Source: Flexilinea flocculi
Lineage (GTDB): Bacteria; Chloroflexota; Anaerolineae; Anaerolineales; Anaerolineaceae
NCBI RefSeq assembly: GCF_001192795.1
Contig: NZ_DF968181.1
Location: forward strand, 25,601 to 89,600
Length of the DNA: 64,000 nucleotides
Direction of reading: 5' to 3'
Position numbers and translations under genes: made by a program. Positions 24,682 to 32,278 of the stretch are shown here, in pieces (position 1 is the stretch's first letter; every line of letters starts with the position of its first letter). The notes under the pieces are model-generated. The model ran no database searches, was not told where the DNA came from, and was given only the letters and a program-made list of their open reading frames with translations.

Positions 24682-27561
24682 TTACAGAAGCGGCTTTGCA
24701 TAGACAATTCTTCTGTACTGGTATCCGCCTTCCAGAAGCTCCTGCTCGCAGGTAATCAGAACAAGCGAACCGGGGATTGTATTTTGAAAAACGGCGTCGA
24801 CATCATCTGGTTGTACAAGTTGATTGGCATAAACGCTGTATCCAAGGATTTTATCCTCTGCCGTATGAACAAAGATGCGGTCATTTTCTTTCAAATTCAG
24901 CAAAAAAGCAAAAGGCCCAGCACTTCCGAGATCAATATGATTATGTCCTGCAATGATTGAAGTACCATCTCCAGGCAGGGCTGTTCCTTCGAGGAGACCG
25001 GCGCGGTCTCCCAGCCATTCCACTGAAAATTTGGTTTCATCGTCTTGCGGAACAACGACCAGATCGGCAAAACTGTCGATGATCGGAATTTCAATGGAGA
25101 ATCCGCTCAGATTGCGATAGGCAAGGGCGGCAGGTTGTGCCGGCAGCACGGTGCGCTTGCCTGCCGGGAATCCGGTTCCAGGCAACACTTCAGGTTTTCT
25201 CCCATGTCCACCCCAGTAATAATCCGGCAAATCCCCATTTTGTCCTGGCGTATTGGTTACCAGTGTGCCGGTTACATTTTGAGAACCTGTTCCGGTAAGA
25301 AAGGCCCAGGATATCTGACCATTGGTTAATACTTCAGCGGTTTGAAGCGTCGCGGTGATGACACCTTCTTCACCCGGGGTTAGCAGATATCGTTGCCCTT
25401 GGACCAGCGCTGCAACTGCCTTTGCGGATGGGCCGATGGATACTTGCCCTGTATAAGCGGCTGATGTTTCGTGGAACAGAATATTTTCCGGAACAAACCA
25501 GGCGTCCGATTCGCCGTCATTGAGGATGGTTAAAGAAATTGTGGCACCCGTTCCCTGGGATTGATAGGTTCCTGAAATGATGCTGAAATTTAACGCTGCA
25601 TCACAGTAATTATGGCTTTGTGTTGCTGTGAGCGTTGGAATAGATAAATTCGGATCAATCGAAGAACTGCCTGCAAACGCAAAAGTTTCAGACAGAATTC
25701 GCGTTGCGGTATCCAATTCGGAAGTGATTGTGACCGATTCCCCTGCCGGAATGATGACAGACTCCGGATTACATAGATTGGTGTTTGAAAGAGAACAAGT
25801 AAGGTTTGTTACTTCCTCACCGTAGGAATAGGTAACCGATTCTTTGTAATAATATATTTTTGTCAGGTCGATTGTGATCGCTCCCGTTCCGCGGTTCGTC
25901 AATGTGTAATTCACATGGACAATTCCGTCATCCGTGTCACAAGTATCATATTCGCTGGAATTGGCAGTCAGTTCCAGATCCGAAGCTGAATAACATGCAT
26001 CGGATATCCATCCCAGGCTCATCGCTGGTGAAGCTGCGGTGAGTTCACTGCCTGAGGTGTATCGGAAGGATGTCTTAACCTGCATCTGGTTTTCAGCCAG
26101 CGGAGTCGCAGCTGTCGCTGATGCTGATAAATCAATCGTTTCATCTTGTGCAAGGTAGATACATTGATAAATGCCACAATTTTGGATTCTTGTGAGGCAG
26201 TCTGACCTTTCCCCATCGGTACAGCTTGTATAGGATAAGGCGGGATTACTTCCAGTCTGGTTAAGAACCTGAATTGTACCGGGTAATTCAATCAGAACCC
26301 GTCCCTGATCATAGTGGTTGGTTAATGAAAAATGCAGGGACAGGTTGGTGCTGCCAATCGAGGTTTCTAAACATTGTTCATCACTGGTGATATAGCCTCC
26401 TGCAACGGCAGTACCTTCAACAGGCAGATTGTTAATCATTAGCGAGATTGGAAGGGAGTCGTTCGCAGCAGCGGTTTCATCAACAGTGAATAAACCATAT
26501 GCGATTAATCGTTCTCCTGAACCAAGTGAAACGGGCGAATCAGGAGAAGTCCATGTGATTTGAGACTGTTTTGCGTATCCGCTGTCATAATTCAAAACTG
26601 TCGGAAGGTCGATCGAAAGCGTTTCAGTACCATAATTATAGAGTTCCAATTGAAGAGCTCCATCCAGACCGGTCATATCATAAACAGCGTAGCGGATTGT
26701 ACCCAACTGACAATTTTCTGTATTGGATGCATCAAAGTGGAGCTGTCCTTCAATCAGAATCGGTGTGGTTCCCAACACAAATGACAGATCAACTTCCGGA
26801 TCTGGCTGATTTCCTGCGAATTGGCTGAAGTCGGATGCAATAACGCGGAACACATAACATCCTGCTGTGGCGCTTTCAAACCCCTCAGCAGGAATTTGTG
26901 TCCAGTTTGCTCCCGTCACTGCAGCGAGAAATGTCTCATCGGTTGCAAGCGCTGCCTGATCAATCTCAGCATAATGGATTGGACCGATGGACACAGCATC
27001 ATAAGAATCGTTGATTCGAATTCCGGTTTGGGAAAAATCAAGGATGGATGTACCCTCATTGTAGTAGACAAAATAGAATTCAGCTTTAGCAAGACATTGC
27101 GGAAAAATCCCAAATACATATCGGCCGTCATCTCCAATAGCGGAAAATTCCCCTGTTCGATATGCAATTCCGTTGGCAATTACGGAATTCACGTTCAGCG
27201 ATACATCCAGTGACGCATTGTCAGCAGCCAATAACTCGTCGATTTCAAATGAGCCATGGATATAGGGAATATCCGGAGGAGAACTCAATGCCGGCAGGTT
27301 ATAAGGTGATCCTATTTCTGACAAATCCCAATTGACAGGTACCGTCACTGAAGGATCTATTGTAAAAAATTCCGGGAGTGATAACAAAACAGGATCTGGA
27401 TTGGGGTTTGAAATTCCCAGCGTGATCTTTCCATCCATACCGGTAATATAATAGGATGCAGAAGAAATCTCGGTTTCAATATCAGCAGCGAAAACCGGAA
27501 TTGTGAACAGACACAACATGAAAAAGGTCATGACCAGTTTGGCGAGGTTTGACTTCTTCAT
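24682..27561 (-). CDS. Secreted surface protein with C-terminal LPxTG motif and sortase domain
   Basis: A 959-residue protein. The ATG at 27561 has GGAGG at five bases and starts MKKSNLAKLVM, a signal peptide with a core FFMLCLFTIPVFA ending near residue 26 (FAAD). The ectodomain holds about six related beta-rich units of 110-130 residues, with recurring phrases such as ITGMDGKITLGISNPNPDP and LELYNYGTETLSIDLP. They resemble conserved bacterial surface repeats but are not clear DUF11. The last 170 residues are LPGTGFPAGK plus a sortase domain (IAGHNH, LITCEQ, YRRIVYAK), nearly identical to the giant protein. No hydrophobic tail follows. It is probably exported, with the sortase outside the membrane. 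Confidence 0.88.
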   Translation of the reverse strand: MKKSNLAKLVMTFFMLCLFTIPVFAADIETEISSASYYITGMDGKITLGISNPNPDPVLLSLPEFFTIDPSVTVPVNWDLSEIGSPYNLPALSSPPDIPYIHGSFEIDELLAADNASLDVSLNVNSVIANGIAYRTGEFSAIGDDGRYVFGIFPQCLAKAEFYFVYYNEGTSILDFSQTGIRINDSYDAVSIGPIHYAEIDQAALATDETFLAAVTGANWTQIPAEGFESATAGCYVFRVIASDFSQFAGNQPDPEVDLSFVLGTTPILIEGQLHFDASNTENCQLGTIRYAVYDMTGLDGALQLELYNYGTETLSIDLPTVLNYDSGYAKQSQITWTSPDSPVSLGSGERLIAYGLFTVDETAAANDSLPISLMINNLPVEGTAVAGGYITSDEQCLETSIGSTNLSLHFSLTNHYDQGRVLIELPGTIQVLNQTGSNPALSYTSCTDGERSDCLTRIQNCGIYQCIYLAQDETIDLSASATAATPLAENQMQVKTSFRYTSGSELTAASPAMSLGWISDACYSASDLELTANSSEYDTCDTDDGIVHVNYTLTNRGTGAITIDLTKIYYYKESVTYSYGEEVTNLTCSLSNTNLCNPESVIIPAGESVTITSELDTATRILSETFAFAGSSSIDPNLSIPTLTATQSHNYCDAALNFSIISGTYQSQGTGATISLTILNDGESDAWFVPENILFHETSAAYTGQVSIGPSAKAVAALVQGQRYLLTPGEEGVITATLQTAEVLTNGQISWAFLTGTGSQNVTGTLVTNTPGQNGDLPDYYWGGHGRKPEVLPGTGFPAGKRTVLPAQPAALAYRNLSGFSIEIPIIDSFADLVVVPQDDETKFSVEWLGDRAGLLEGTALPGDGTSIIAGHNHIDLGSAGPFAFLLNLKENDRIFVHTAEDKILGYSVYANQLVQPDDVDAVFQNTIPGSLVLITCEQELLEGGYQYRRIVYAKPLL
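25171..25185 (-). other. LPGTG sorting-type motif directly before the sortase domain
   Basis: Codons for LPGTG followed by FPAGK, the counterpart of LPETG in the giant protein. Glu is replaced by Gly, which keeps the LPxTG pattern. Confidence 0.82.
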
Positions 27562-27869
27562 TCGTTCCTCCATATTCAATTATTCTATTTATCCAACCGT
27601 TGCAATTGTATTTATCTGACGTATCCATTGAGAATGCCATCAGAAGTTATATTTACCGGGATGTGTGCTGTGTTCTTATGAATAAATCTTGGCTTTTCAT
27701 CAACAAGATTATGGTTCCATGACTTCCGTGTAGTTTGTCTATAAAAATTATACTACTTCAAGTGTTGCGAAATGAATTGAGAATCGGCGATTTGAAATTG
27801 GGAAATTCGGGGAAAAGAATCAAATATGTCTTTGAAGATTTACGAGTTTTACTCTGATTATTGATAAAT

Positions 27870-28080
27870 GAAATTATTGGATAACAAATCAGATGGAATG
27901 GATGAAACCTGTCGTTGTTATTTATCCCGTCGAGGCGTAGCAATCTATCCTTAAGTGCTAAAAGATTGTTCCGTCGGGTTGACGCTCTCCTCGCAATGAC
28001 TGATCAATCTATGAATCATTCATCATATATGTCTTTGACACAAAGCGCAAAACCGCAAGAACGCCGAAGCGTTCGTTTTA
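27870..28080. repeat. Family B element, long form, degenerate
   Basis: The core runs CCTGTCGTTG (27907) to CGCAATGAC (about 28000). The flanks GGATAACAAATCAGATGGAATGG and TGACACAAAGCGCAAAACC also recur around 50,600 and 52,300, so the repeated unit is about 200 bp. The rest of 27562-27869 shows nothing recognisable. Confidence 0.7.
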
Positions 28081-28154
28081 TATTTCGAACAGCAGGTGAA
28101 AGATATTACTCATCCGATAATGAAAATTGAATTCTATTTTTGTAGGATTTGCTG
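28079..28154. repeat. Family C element
   Basis: ATATTTCGAACAGCAGGTGAAAG, CATCCGATAATG and GAAAATTGAATTCTATTTTT match copies near 35,080, 44,800 and 45,000. The inner palindrome is slightly altered here. Confidence 0.75.
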
Positions 28155-28217
28155 TTCGAATTACTGCTTCCGAATTCGACATGATATAATCAGTTAAAAT
28201 GTGGAAAGGATAAAAAG

Positions 28218-28508
28218 ATGTGCTTCTTTCATAAATCTTATCCATCTCAGTATAAAAGTGAGGTCGCAGCATTAACAAGCGAATTAATCCAGATTGGATT
28301 GAAGGAAGATTATCTGTCGGAAAGATCTGGCGGTCTGTTTGATCGGAACTGTCGCCATGCTCGTGCACGAGAAATTGGAGAACGTCTCTATAGTATCGGC
28401 GGAATCCCTTTGATGGAAGAAATCTTAAAAAAAGTCTCAAAGAAATGCGGAAAAGACAGTGCATCCCATTTAGAGGCTTGCTGGCGTGCTGTAGGCGGTG
28501 TCTTCTGA
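28218..28508 (+). CDS. Small conserved-looking protein of unknown function
   Basis: A 96-residue basic protein, MCFFHKSYPSQYKSEV at the start, with an ARAREIGERLYSIGG helix and a C-terminal HLEACWRAVGG. It was not recognised as a known family. The ATG follows AAAGGATAAAAAG, and a TATAAT lies about 35 bases upstream (near 28184), so expression is plausible. No signal peptide or membrane segment is seen. The mostly helical pattern suggests a compact cytoplasmic protein. Confidence 0.6.
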   Translation: MCFFHKSYPSQYKSEVAALTSELIQIGLKEDYLSERSGGLFDRNCRHARAREIGERLYSIGGIPLMEEILKKVSKKCGKDSASHLEACWRAVGGVF

Positions 28509-28591
28509 GTTGTTTTGGATATCGCAAACGACAGAAGTTCTATTCCAAAAAAAATTTAGAATTACGGAATTTTACAAAAAATATTGTTTCC

Positions 28592-28620
28592 TTGACAGGG
28601 TAGCGTAAAACAGCTAAAAT
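28592..28620 (+). promoter_or_regulatory. Strong sigma-70 type promoter of tRNA-Phe
   Basis: TTGACA (28592-28597), 17 bases, TAAAAT (28615-28620). This is a near-consensus promoter about 28 bases upstream of the tRNA. Confidence 0.85.
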
Positions 28621-28648
28621 AGGGGACGTCATTAATTAATGATGGTTT

Positions 28649-28721
28649 GCCGAGATAGCTCAGTTGGTAGAGCATACGACTGAAAATTGTAGTGTCCACA
28701 GTTCGATTCTGTGTCTCGGCA
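28649..28721 (+). tRNA. tRNA-Phe(GAA)
   Basis: A 73-nt tRNA. The acceptor GCCGAGA pairs with TCTCGGC, the D-arm is GCTCAGTTGGTAGAGC, the anticodon loop CTGAAAA gives GAA, and the T-arm is CACAG-TTCGATT-CTGTG. CCA is not encoded. Confidence 0.95.
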
Positions 28722-28724
28722 CTG

Positions 28725-28753
28725 AAGACCCGGATATTTGGGTCTTTTTTTTT
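28725..28753 (+). terminator. Rho-independent terminator of tRNA-Phe
   Basis: AAGACCC (28725-28731) pairs with GGGTCTT (28740-28746), followed by a run of nine T. Confidence 0.9.
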
Positions 28754-28776
28754 ATTCTTTTTCTCTGATTTGACGG

Positions 28777-28788
28777 TAAAATTTCTCT
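28777..28788 (+). promoter_or_regulatory. -10 box for a probably leaderless yabE-ksgA mRNA
   Basis: TAAAAT (28777-28782) ends six bases before the ATG at 28789. No ribosome binding site is present. The preceding tRNA terminator argues for a separate promoter here. Confidence 0.4.
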
Positions 28789-30177
28789 ATGAAGAAACGA
28801 ATCTGGTTTGTTTTTCTGGGTTTCTGTCTGATTTTTACCGGAAGCATGCTTTACCTGACGAATTCTCCACGCCGAATTCAGCTTTTAGTGGACGGTGTGC
28901 CGATGAAAATCAAGACACGGAAGATTCGAACGGATGCAATTTTAAAGGAAACCGGGATCCCTTTTTCCGATATTGACAGAATCTTTCCGCGCTTAAACTA
29001 TTGGATGACCGAGAATTATTTATTGCGCGTAGACCATCCATCGACTGTTGAACTGATGCGGCAGGATGAACAGATTTCTTTTATTAGTTATGAAAATATC
29101 GCTGGAAATATTTTACTTTCAGGAGGAGTCAAATTATTCCCCGGAGACAAAATTCTCTGGAATCAGACAGAAATTCAAGCCGATTCGCTGATCGGAATGG
29201 AATCCAATATTCAACTATCCATAACGTCTCAGAATTTTTTCAAATTGGTTCGCGATTCATGGGATAGTCCGCAAATACGCTATACGCAGGCGTTGACTGT
29301 CGGGGAGGCGCTGCAACAGCTTGATGTGAGCATTCCGCAGGGTGCATTGATATTCCCTGAAAGGGAAACCGTTTTTCAAAATGGAATGACAATTGAGATT
29401 TGTGAGCCAAAGATACTGACCATCTCTTCCAACGGTATTGAATCTCAAATCTCAGCCTGTGGAAAAACTGTCGGAGAAGCGCTGTCCAGAGCAGGTGTTC
29501 CGCTGGAGAATTTGGATTATAGTATCCCTTCAGAAGGCAGTCCGCTTCCATCAGATGGCAAAATTTCAGTTTTTCGAGTGCATGAAGATATGTTGCTTAC
29601 TGCCTCTGCTCTACCAAATGAAATCGAATGGATTCCGGATAATACCAAACCATTAGACTCCACAGGAGTGATTAAGGAAGGACATGCCGGGGTAAAAGGC
29701 GTATTAACGAAAATCCGCTATCAGGATGATGTTGAAATCTCCAATGTATCAGAACCGGAAACTGTCCTGATTGAGCCTGAGAAAGCTGTCCATTCATATG
29801 GGACGCAGATTCAAACTCAGACCATCACAACTGCAGATGGAACATTCGAATATTGGCGTTCTATTCCCGTATATGCCACTTCATATTCGCCTTGCAGGAG
29901 TGGAGTTGACGCCTGCCTCAACGGCACATCTTCTGGCGCCAGAGTCGAAAAAGGTATCATTGCGGTCAGTTATGACTGGTATTTAAAATTCGGCGGTCAG
30001 CGTGTCTATATTCCCGGATATGGAACAGGAGTGATCGGAGATGTGGGAAAATCTCCCACGAATGATAATCGCTGGGTTGATTTAGCTTATTCTGATAATG
30101 ACTTTGTTGGCTGGAGTGATCATACGACGCTGTATTTTTTGACTCCGGTTCCGACAGAAATACAATGGGTTTTATAA
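28789..30177 (+). CDS. YabE-like protein with DUF348, G5 and 3D domains
   Basis: A 462-residue cell-wall protein. An N-terminal signal anchor (IWFVFLGFCLIFTGSMLYL) is followed by about three DUF348 repeats (YTQALTVGEALQQLDVSIP, ISACGKTVGEALSRAGVPL), a G5 domain (about residues 285-350, GVLTKIRYQDD) and a C-terminal 3D domain with VYATSYSPC, GTGVIGDVG and WVDLAYSDND carrying the three aspartates. The 3D domain is a MltA-like double-psi beta barrel thought to cleave peptidoglycan glycans. The gene directly precedes ksgA, the same order as yabE-rnmV-ksgA in Bacillus, but without rnmV. Confidence 0.9.
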   Translation: MKKRIWFVFLGFCLIFTGSMLYLTNSPRRIQLLVDGVPMKIKTRKIRTDAILKETGIPFSDIDRIFPRLNYWMTENYLLRVDHPSTVELMRQDEQISFISYENIAGNILLSGGVKLFPGDKILWNQTEIQADSLIGMESNIQLSITSQNFFKLVRDSWDSPQIRYTQALTVGEALQQLDVSIPQGALIFPERETVFQNGMTIEICEPKILTISSNGIESQISACGKTVGEALSRAGVPLENLDYSIPSEGSPLPSDGKISVFRVHEDMLLTASALPNEIEWIPDNTKPLDSTGVIKEGHAGVKGVLTKIRYQDDVEISNVSEPETVLIEPEKAVHSYGTQIQTQTITTADGTFEYWRSIPVYATSYSPCRSGVDACLNGTSSGARVEKGIIAVSYDWYLKFGGQRVYIPGYGTGVIGDVGKSPTNDNRWVDLAYSDNDFVGWSDHTTLYFLTPVPTEIQWVL

Positions 30178-31007
30178 TGGATGGATCCGAATCTTTTTCG
30201 ATACAAAAAATATTGAAACAATATGGTTTAAAACCACATAAAGGTCTGGGGCAAAACTTCCTGTCTGATGATGGTATTCTGGAAAAAATTATTGATACTG
30301 CGGAAATATCCTCAGATTCAGCCGTATTGGAGATAGGACCCGGATTAGGCAGTCTGACCCGTCACCTTGCACGGCGATTTAATAAAGTGGTTGCAGTGGA
30401 ATTGGATAAAAGTCTAATTCCTGTCTTGAAAACATTATTATCTTCTTTTCAGAATGTCTCTGTAATCCAGGGTGATATTTTGGATTTCCAACCGGCAGAT
30501 GCCTTTCAGGAATCGTATTCTGTTATTGCCAATATCCCATATTACATTACTTCCGCTGTAATTCGTCATCTGTTGGAATCCACAGTGAAACCGGAAAAAA
30601 TGATTCTGACTGTACAGAAAGAAGTTGCTGAAAGAATTTGTGCGAAGCCTGGGAAACTCAGTTTATTGGCTTTAAGCGTTCAGATTTATGGGGAGACCGA
30701 TATGCCGCTTTTAATCCCTGCCGCATCGTTTTACCCTGAACCCAATGTTGATTCCGCAGTGGTACGGATCCGCCTTTATGAAGAACCGCGAATTGCGCCG
30801 GAACTTATTCCTATGTTTTTCAGGTTGGCAAAAGCAGGATATGGACAAAAAAGAAAAACGCTGCGCAATTCAATCTCCGCAAATTTTCCGCTTGGAATTG
30901 CGGATGTGACTGAAAAACTGCAAAAATCCGGAATTGATCCGATGCGCAGAGCGGAAACGCTGTCAATTGAGGAATGGAATTCGCTTTTACGGGAATTTGC
31001 TTGCTAA
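30177..31007 (+). CDS. rsmA: 16S rRNA dimethyladenosine transferase
   Basis: KsgA/RsmA, 276 residues, dimethylates two adjacent adenines in the 3' end hairpin of 16S rRNA using S-adenosylmethionine. Landmarks are KGLGQNFL, VLEIGPGLGSLT (SAM binding), VAVELDKSL, GDILDF and NIPYYITSAV (catalytic NIPY), with the C-terminal helical domain KRKTLRNSI. The frame allows ATG at 30165, but the ATG at 30177 overlaps the yabE stop by one base (TAATG) and begins the normal N-terminus, so it is chosen. Confidence 0.94.
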   Translation: MDGSESFSIQKILKQYGLKPHKGLGQNFLSDDGILEKIIDTAEISSDSAVLEIGPGLGSLTRHLARRFNKVVAVELDKSLIPVLKTLLSSFQNVSVIQGDILDFQPADAFQESYSVIANIPYYITSAVIRHLLESTVKPEKMILTVQKEVAERICAKPGKLSLLALSVQIYGETDMPLLIPAASFYPEPNVDSAVVRIRLYEEPRIAPELIPMFFRLAKAGYGQKRKTLRNSISANFPLGIADVTEKLQKSGIDPMRRAETLSIEEWNSLLREFAC

Positions 31008-31027
31008 GCTCATTTTAAGGAAAATAA

Positions 31028-31063
31028 AAAGCGGTTGAATTATTCAACCGCTTTCGTTTTTTT
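31028..31063 (+). terminator. Terminator after ksgA
   Basis: AAAGCGGTTGAA (31028-31039) pairs with TTCAACCGCTTT (31043-31054) around a 3-base loop, then CG and a run of T. The perfect 12-bp stem with A-rich sequence on the other side could also serve the convergent cspA transcript. Confidence 0.93.
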
Positions 31064-31127
31064 TATTAGATACCTTGGTACAGATTTGAAATTGATAACT
31101 TCATTTCCCTAAGGTTTTTTCTCTGAA

Positions 31128-31337
31128 TTAGAGAAGAACGACGTTGCTGGCCTGAAGACCTTTGGGACCGTGTTCAATCACAAATTCAACTTCTGCGCCC
31201 TCTTTCAAAGTGCGGAAACCGTTGCCCTGAATGGCGGTATAATGAACGAAAATATCTTCACCTTCCGGCTGAGAAAGAAAACCATAACCTTTTGATTCAT
31301 TGAACCACTTAACTGTACCTTTTACTGTGTCACTCAT
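31128..31337 (-). CDS. Cold shock protein of the CspA family
   Basis: A 69-residue single cold-shock domain, [15 protein letters not shown] (RNP1) and DIFVHYTAI (RNP2). It is an RNA chaperone that binds single-stranded nucleic acid and melts secondary structure. The start has AGGAGAG upstream. The 170-base leader carries a terminator-like hairpin near its 5' end, which suggests regulation at the RNA level. Confidence 0.95.
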   Translation of the reverse strand: MSDTVKGTVKWFNESKGYGFLSQPEGEDIFVHYTAIQGNGFRTLKEGAEVEFVIEHGPKGLQASNVVLL

Positions 31338-31443
31338 TATGAAACTCTCCTAAAAACTTTCCCTCGGGATTACCGAGCTTACAAAAAATTTCGATTTGGC
31401 TTCGCAGCCATATCGTTTCGAACTGATGAAGAAGAAATTATTT

Positions 31444-31484
31444 ATAAAAAAACCACCTTCCCTGATAATTGAGGAAAGCGGTTC
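31444..31484 (-). terminator. Terminator-like hairpin in the cspA leader (possible attenuator)
   Basis: On the minus strand AACCGCTTTCC pairs with GGAAGGTGGTT (11 pairs including two G-U) around an 11-base loop, then TTTTTT. It lies about 25 bases after the predicted transcription start and over 100 bases before the cspA ATG. No other leftward gene close upstream needs a terminator here. Confidence 0.65.
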
Positions 31485-31514
31485 TGCTACACAATCTCCT
31501 TAACCACAGATATA

Positions 31515-31543
31515 TTTATATCATTCTTTCAAAAAAAAAGCAA
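31515..31543 (-). promoter_or_regulatory. Predicted promoter of cspA
   Basis: On the minus strand TTGCTT (31538-31543), 17 bases, TATAAA (31515-31520). The implied leader is about 170 bases, typical of cspA genes. Confidence 0.5.
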
Positions 31544-31561
31544 GATATGTGACAAAATCGC

Positions 31562-31631
31562 AGCGATTCGAAATATAGACATACTTCCTGAATACGAACA
31601 ATAATGAATTTTTTTCATATTTCAAATTACT
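31562..31631. repeat. Short family A remnant
   Basis: CAGCGATTCGAAATATAGAC and CATATTTCAAATTACTG form the two ends, with no long stem between. Confidence 0.5.
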
Positions 31632-31659
31632 GAAGCATTATACCGACTGGCGAAGATGC

Positions 31660-31672
31660 TACAATAAGAGAT
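31660..31672 (+). promoter_or_regulatory. -10 box for a probably leaderless CYTH mRNA
   Basis: TACAAT (31660-31665) followed by exactly seven bases and the ATG at 31673. No ribosome binding site is seen. Confidence 0.45.
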
Positions 31673-32278
31673 ATGACGAATACTATTGAAAATTATCTCA
31701 CAGATCGGGAAATTGAGGCAAAATTTCCGATTCAAGATGCCGGTGAATGGATTGCCAGGCTGGAAGCTATGGATCTTGTTTGTGAACAAAGAAAGTGTCA
31801 TGAGATGAACTACCGCTTTGACACGGCTGAACGGAAATTGTCTGCAGCTCATCAGGTGCTGCGCCTGCGAACAGAAAACGGCGCAGTGACATTGACTTTT
31901 AAATGTGCGGAAAAGGCACAAGATGGGATTGCTTACCGTGAAGAAATTGAGACGCATGTTTCCGATGAAAAACAGATGCAAGCGATTCTCGAAAAACTTG
32001 GTTTTGAAGTGTATTTTATGTATGAAAAATTTCGCAGCGTTTTTCGATTTGATGATGTTCTATTGATGGTGGATCATACTCCAATCGGCGATTATCTGGA
32101 AATCGAAGGGACGGATGAGAAAACGATCCGTGACCATGCGGGTAAACTTGGCCTGGACTGGAATACAAGCACAACGAAAAGTTATCAACGCTTATTTAAA
32201 GAATGGGCTGCCAACGTTCATTTTTCCGGGAGAGATATGCTGTTCAAAGAAATTCAGAAATTTCAACAAATTTATTGA
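31673..32278 (+). CDS. CYTH domain protein (CyaB / triphosphatase type)
   Basis: A 201-residue member of the triphosphate tunnel metalloenzyme family. The N-terminal ExExK signature appears as EIEAKF, with VLRLRTENGAVTLTFK strands, YREEIETHV, DYLEIEG and a C-terminal SYQRLFKEW. Members act as class IV adenylate cyclase, thiamine triphosphatase or inorganic triphosphatase, and this one cannot be placed among these by sight. It converges with the MATE gene and overlaps it by seven bases. Confidence 0.88.
   Translation: MTNTIENYLTDREIEAKFPIQDAGEWIARLEAMDLVCEQRKCHEMNYRFDTAERKLSAAHQVLRLRTENGAVTLTFKCAEKAQDGIAYREEIETHVSDEKQMQAILEKLGFEVYFMYEKFRSVFRFDDVLLMVDHTPIGDYLEIEGTDEKTIRDHAGKLGLDWNTSTTKSYQRLFKEWAANVHFSGRDMLFKEIQKFQQIY

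Larger units (their letters stand above)
24584..25193. repeat. 610-bp duplicated sortase module, copy 2
   Basis: Collinear, gap-free match to 12926-13535 at a constant offset of 11,658. It carries the terminator, stop codon, sortase domain and LPGTG motif. Confidence 0.92.

Noticed and set aside
31622..31981. A leftward 119-codon frame that could be a target of the hairpin at 31444
   Set aside because: It is antisense to the CYTH gene, has no family features and is cysteine- and phenylalanine-rich as expected of a shadow frame.
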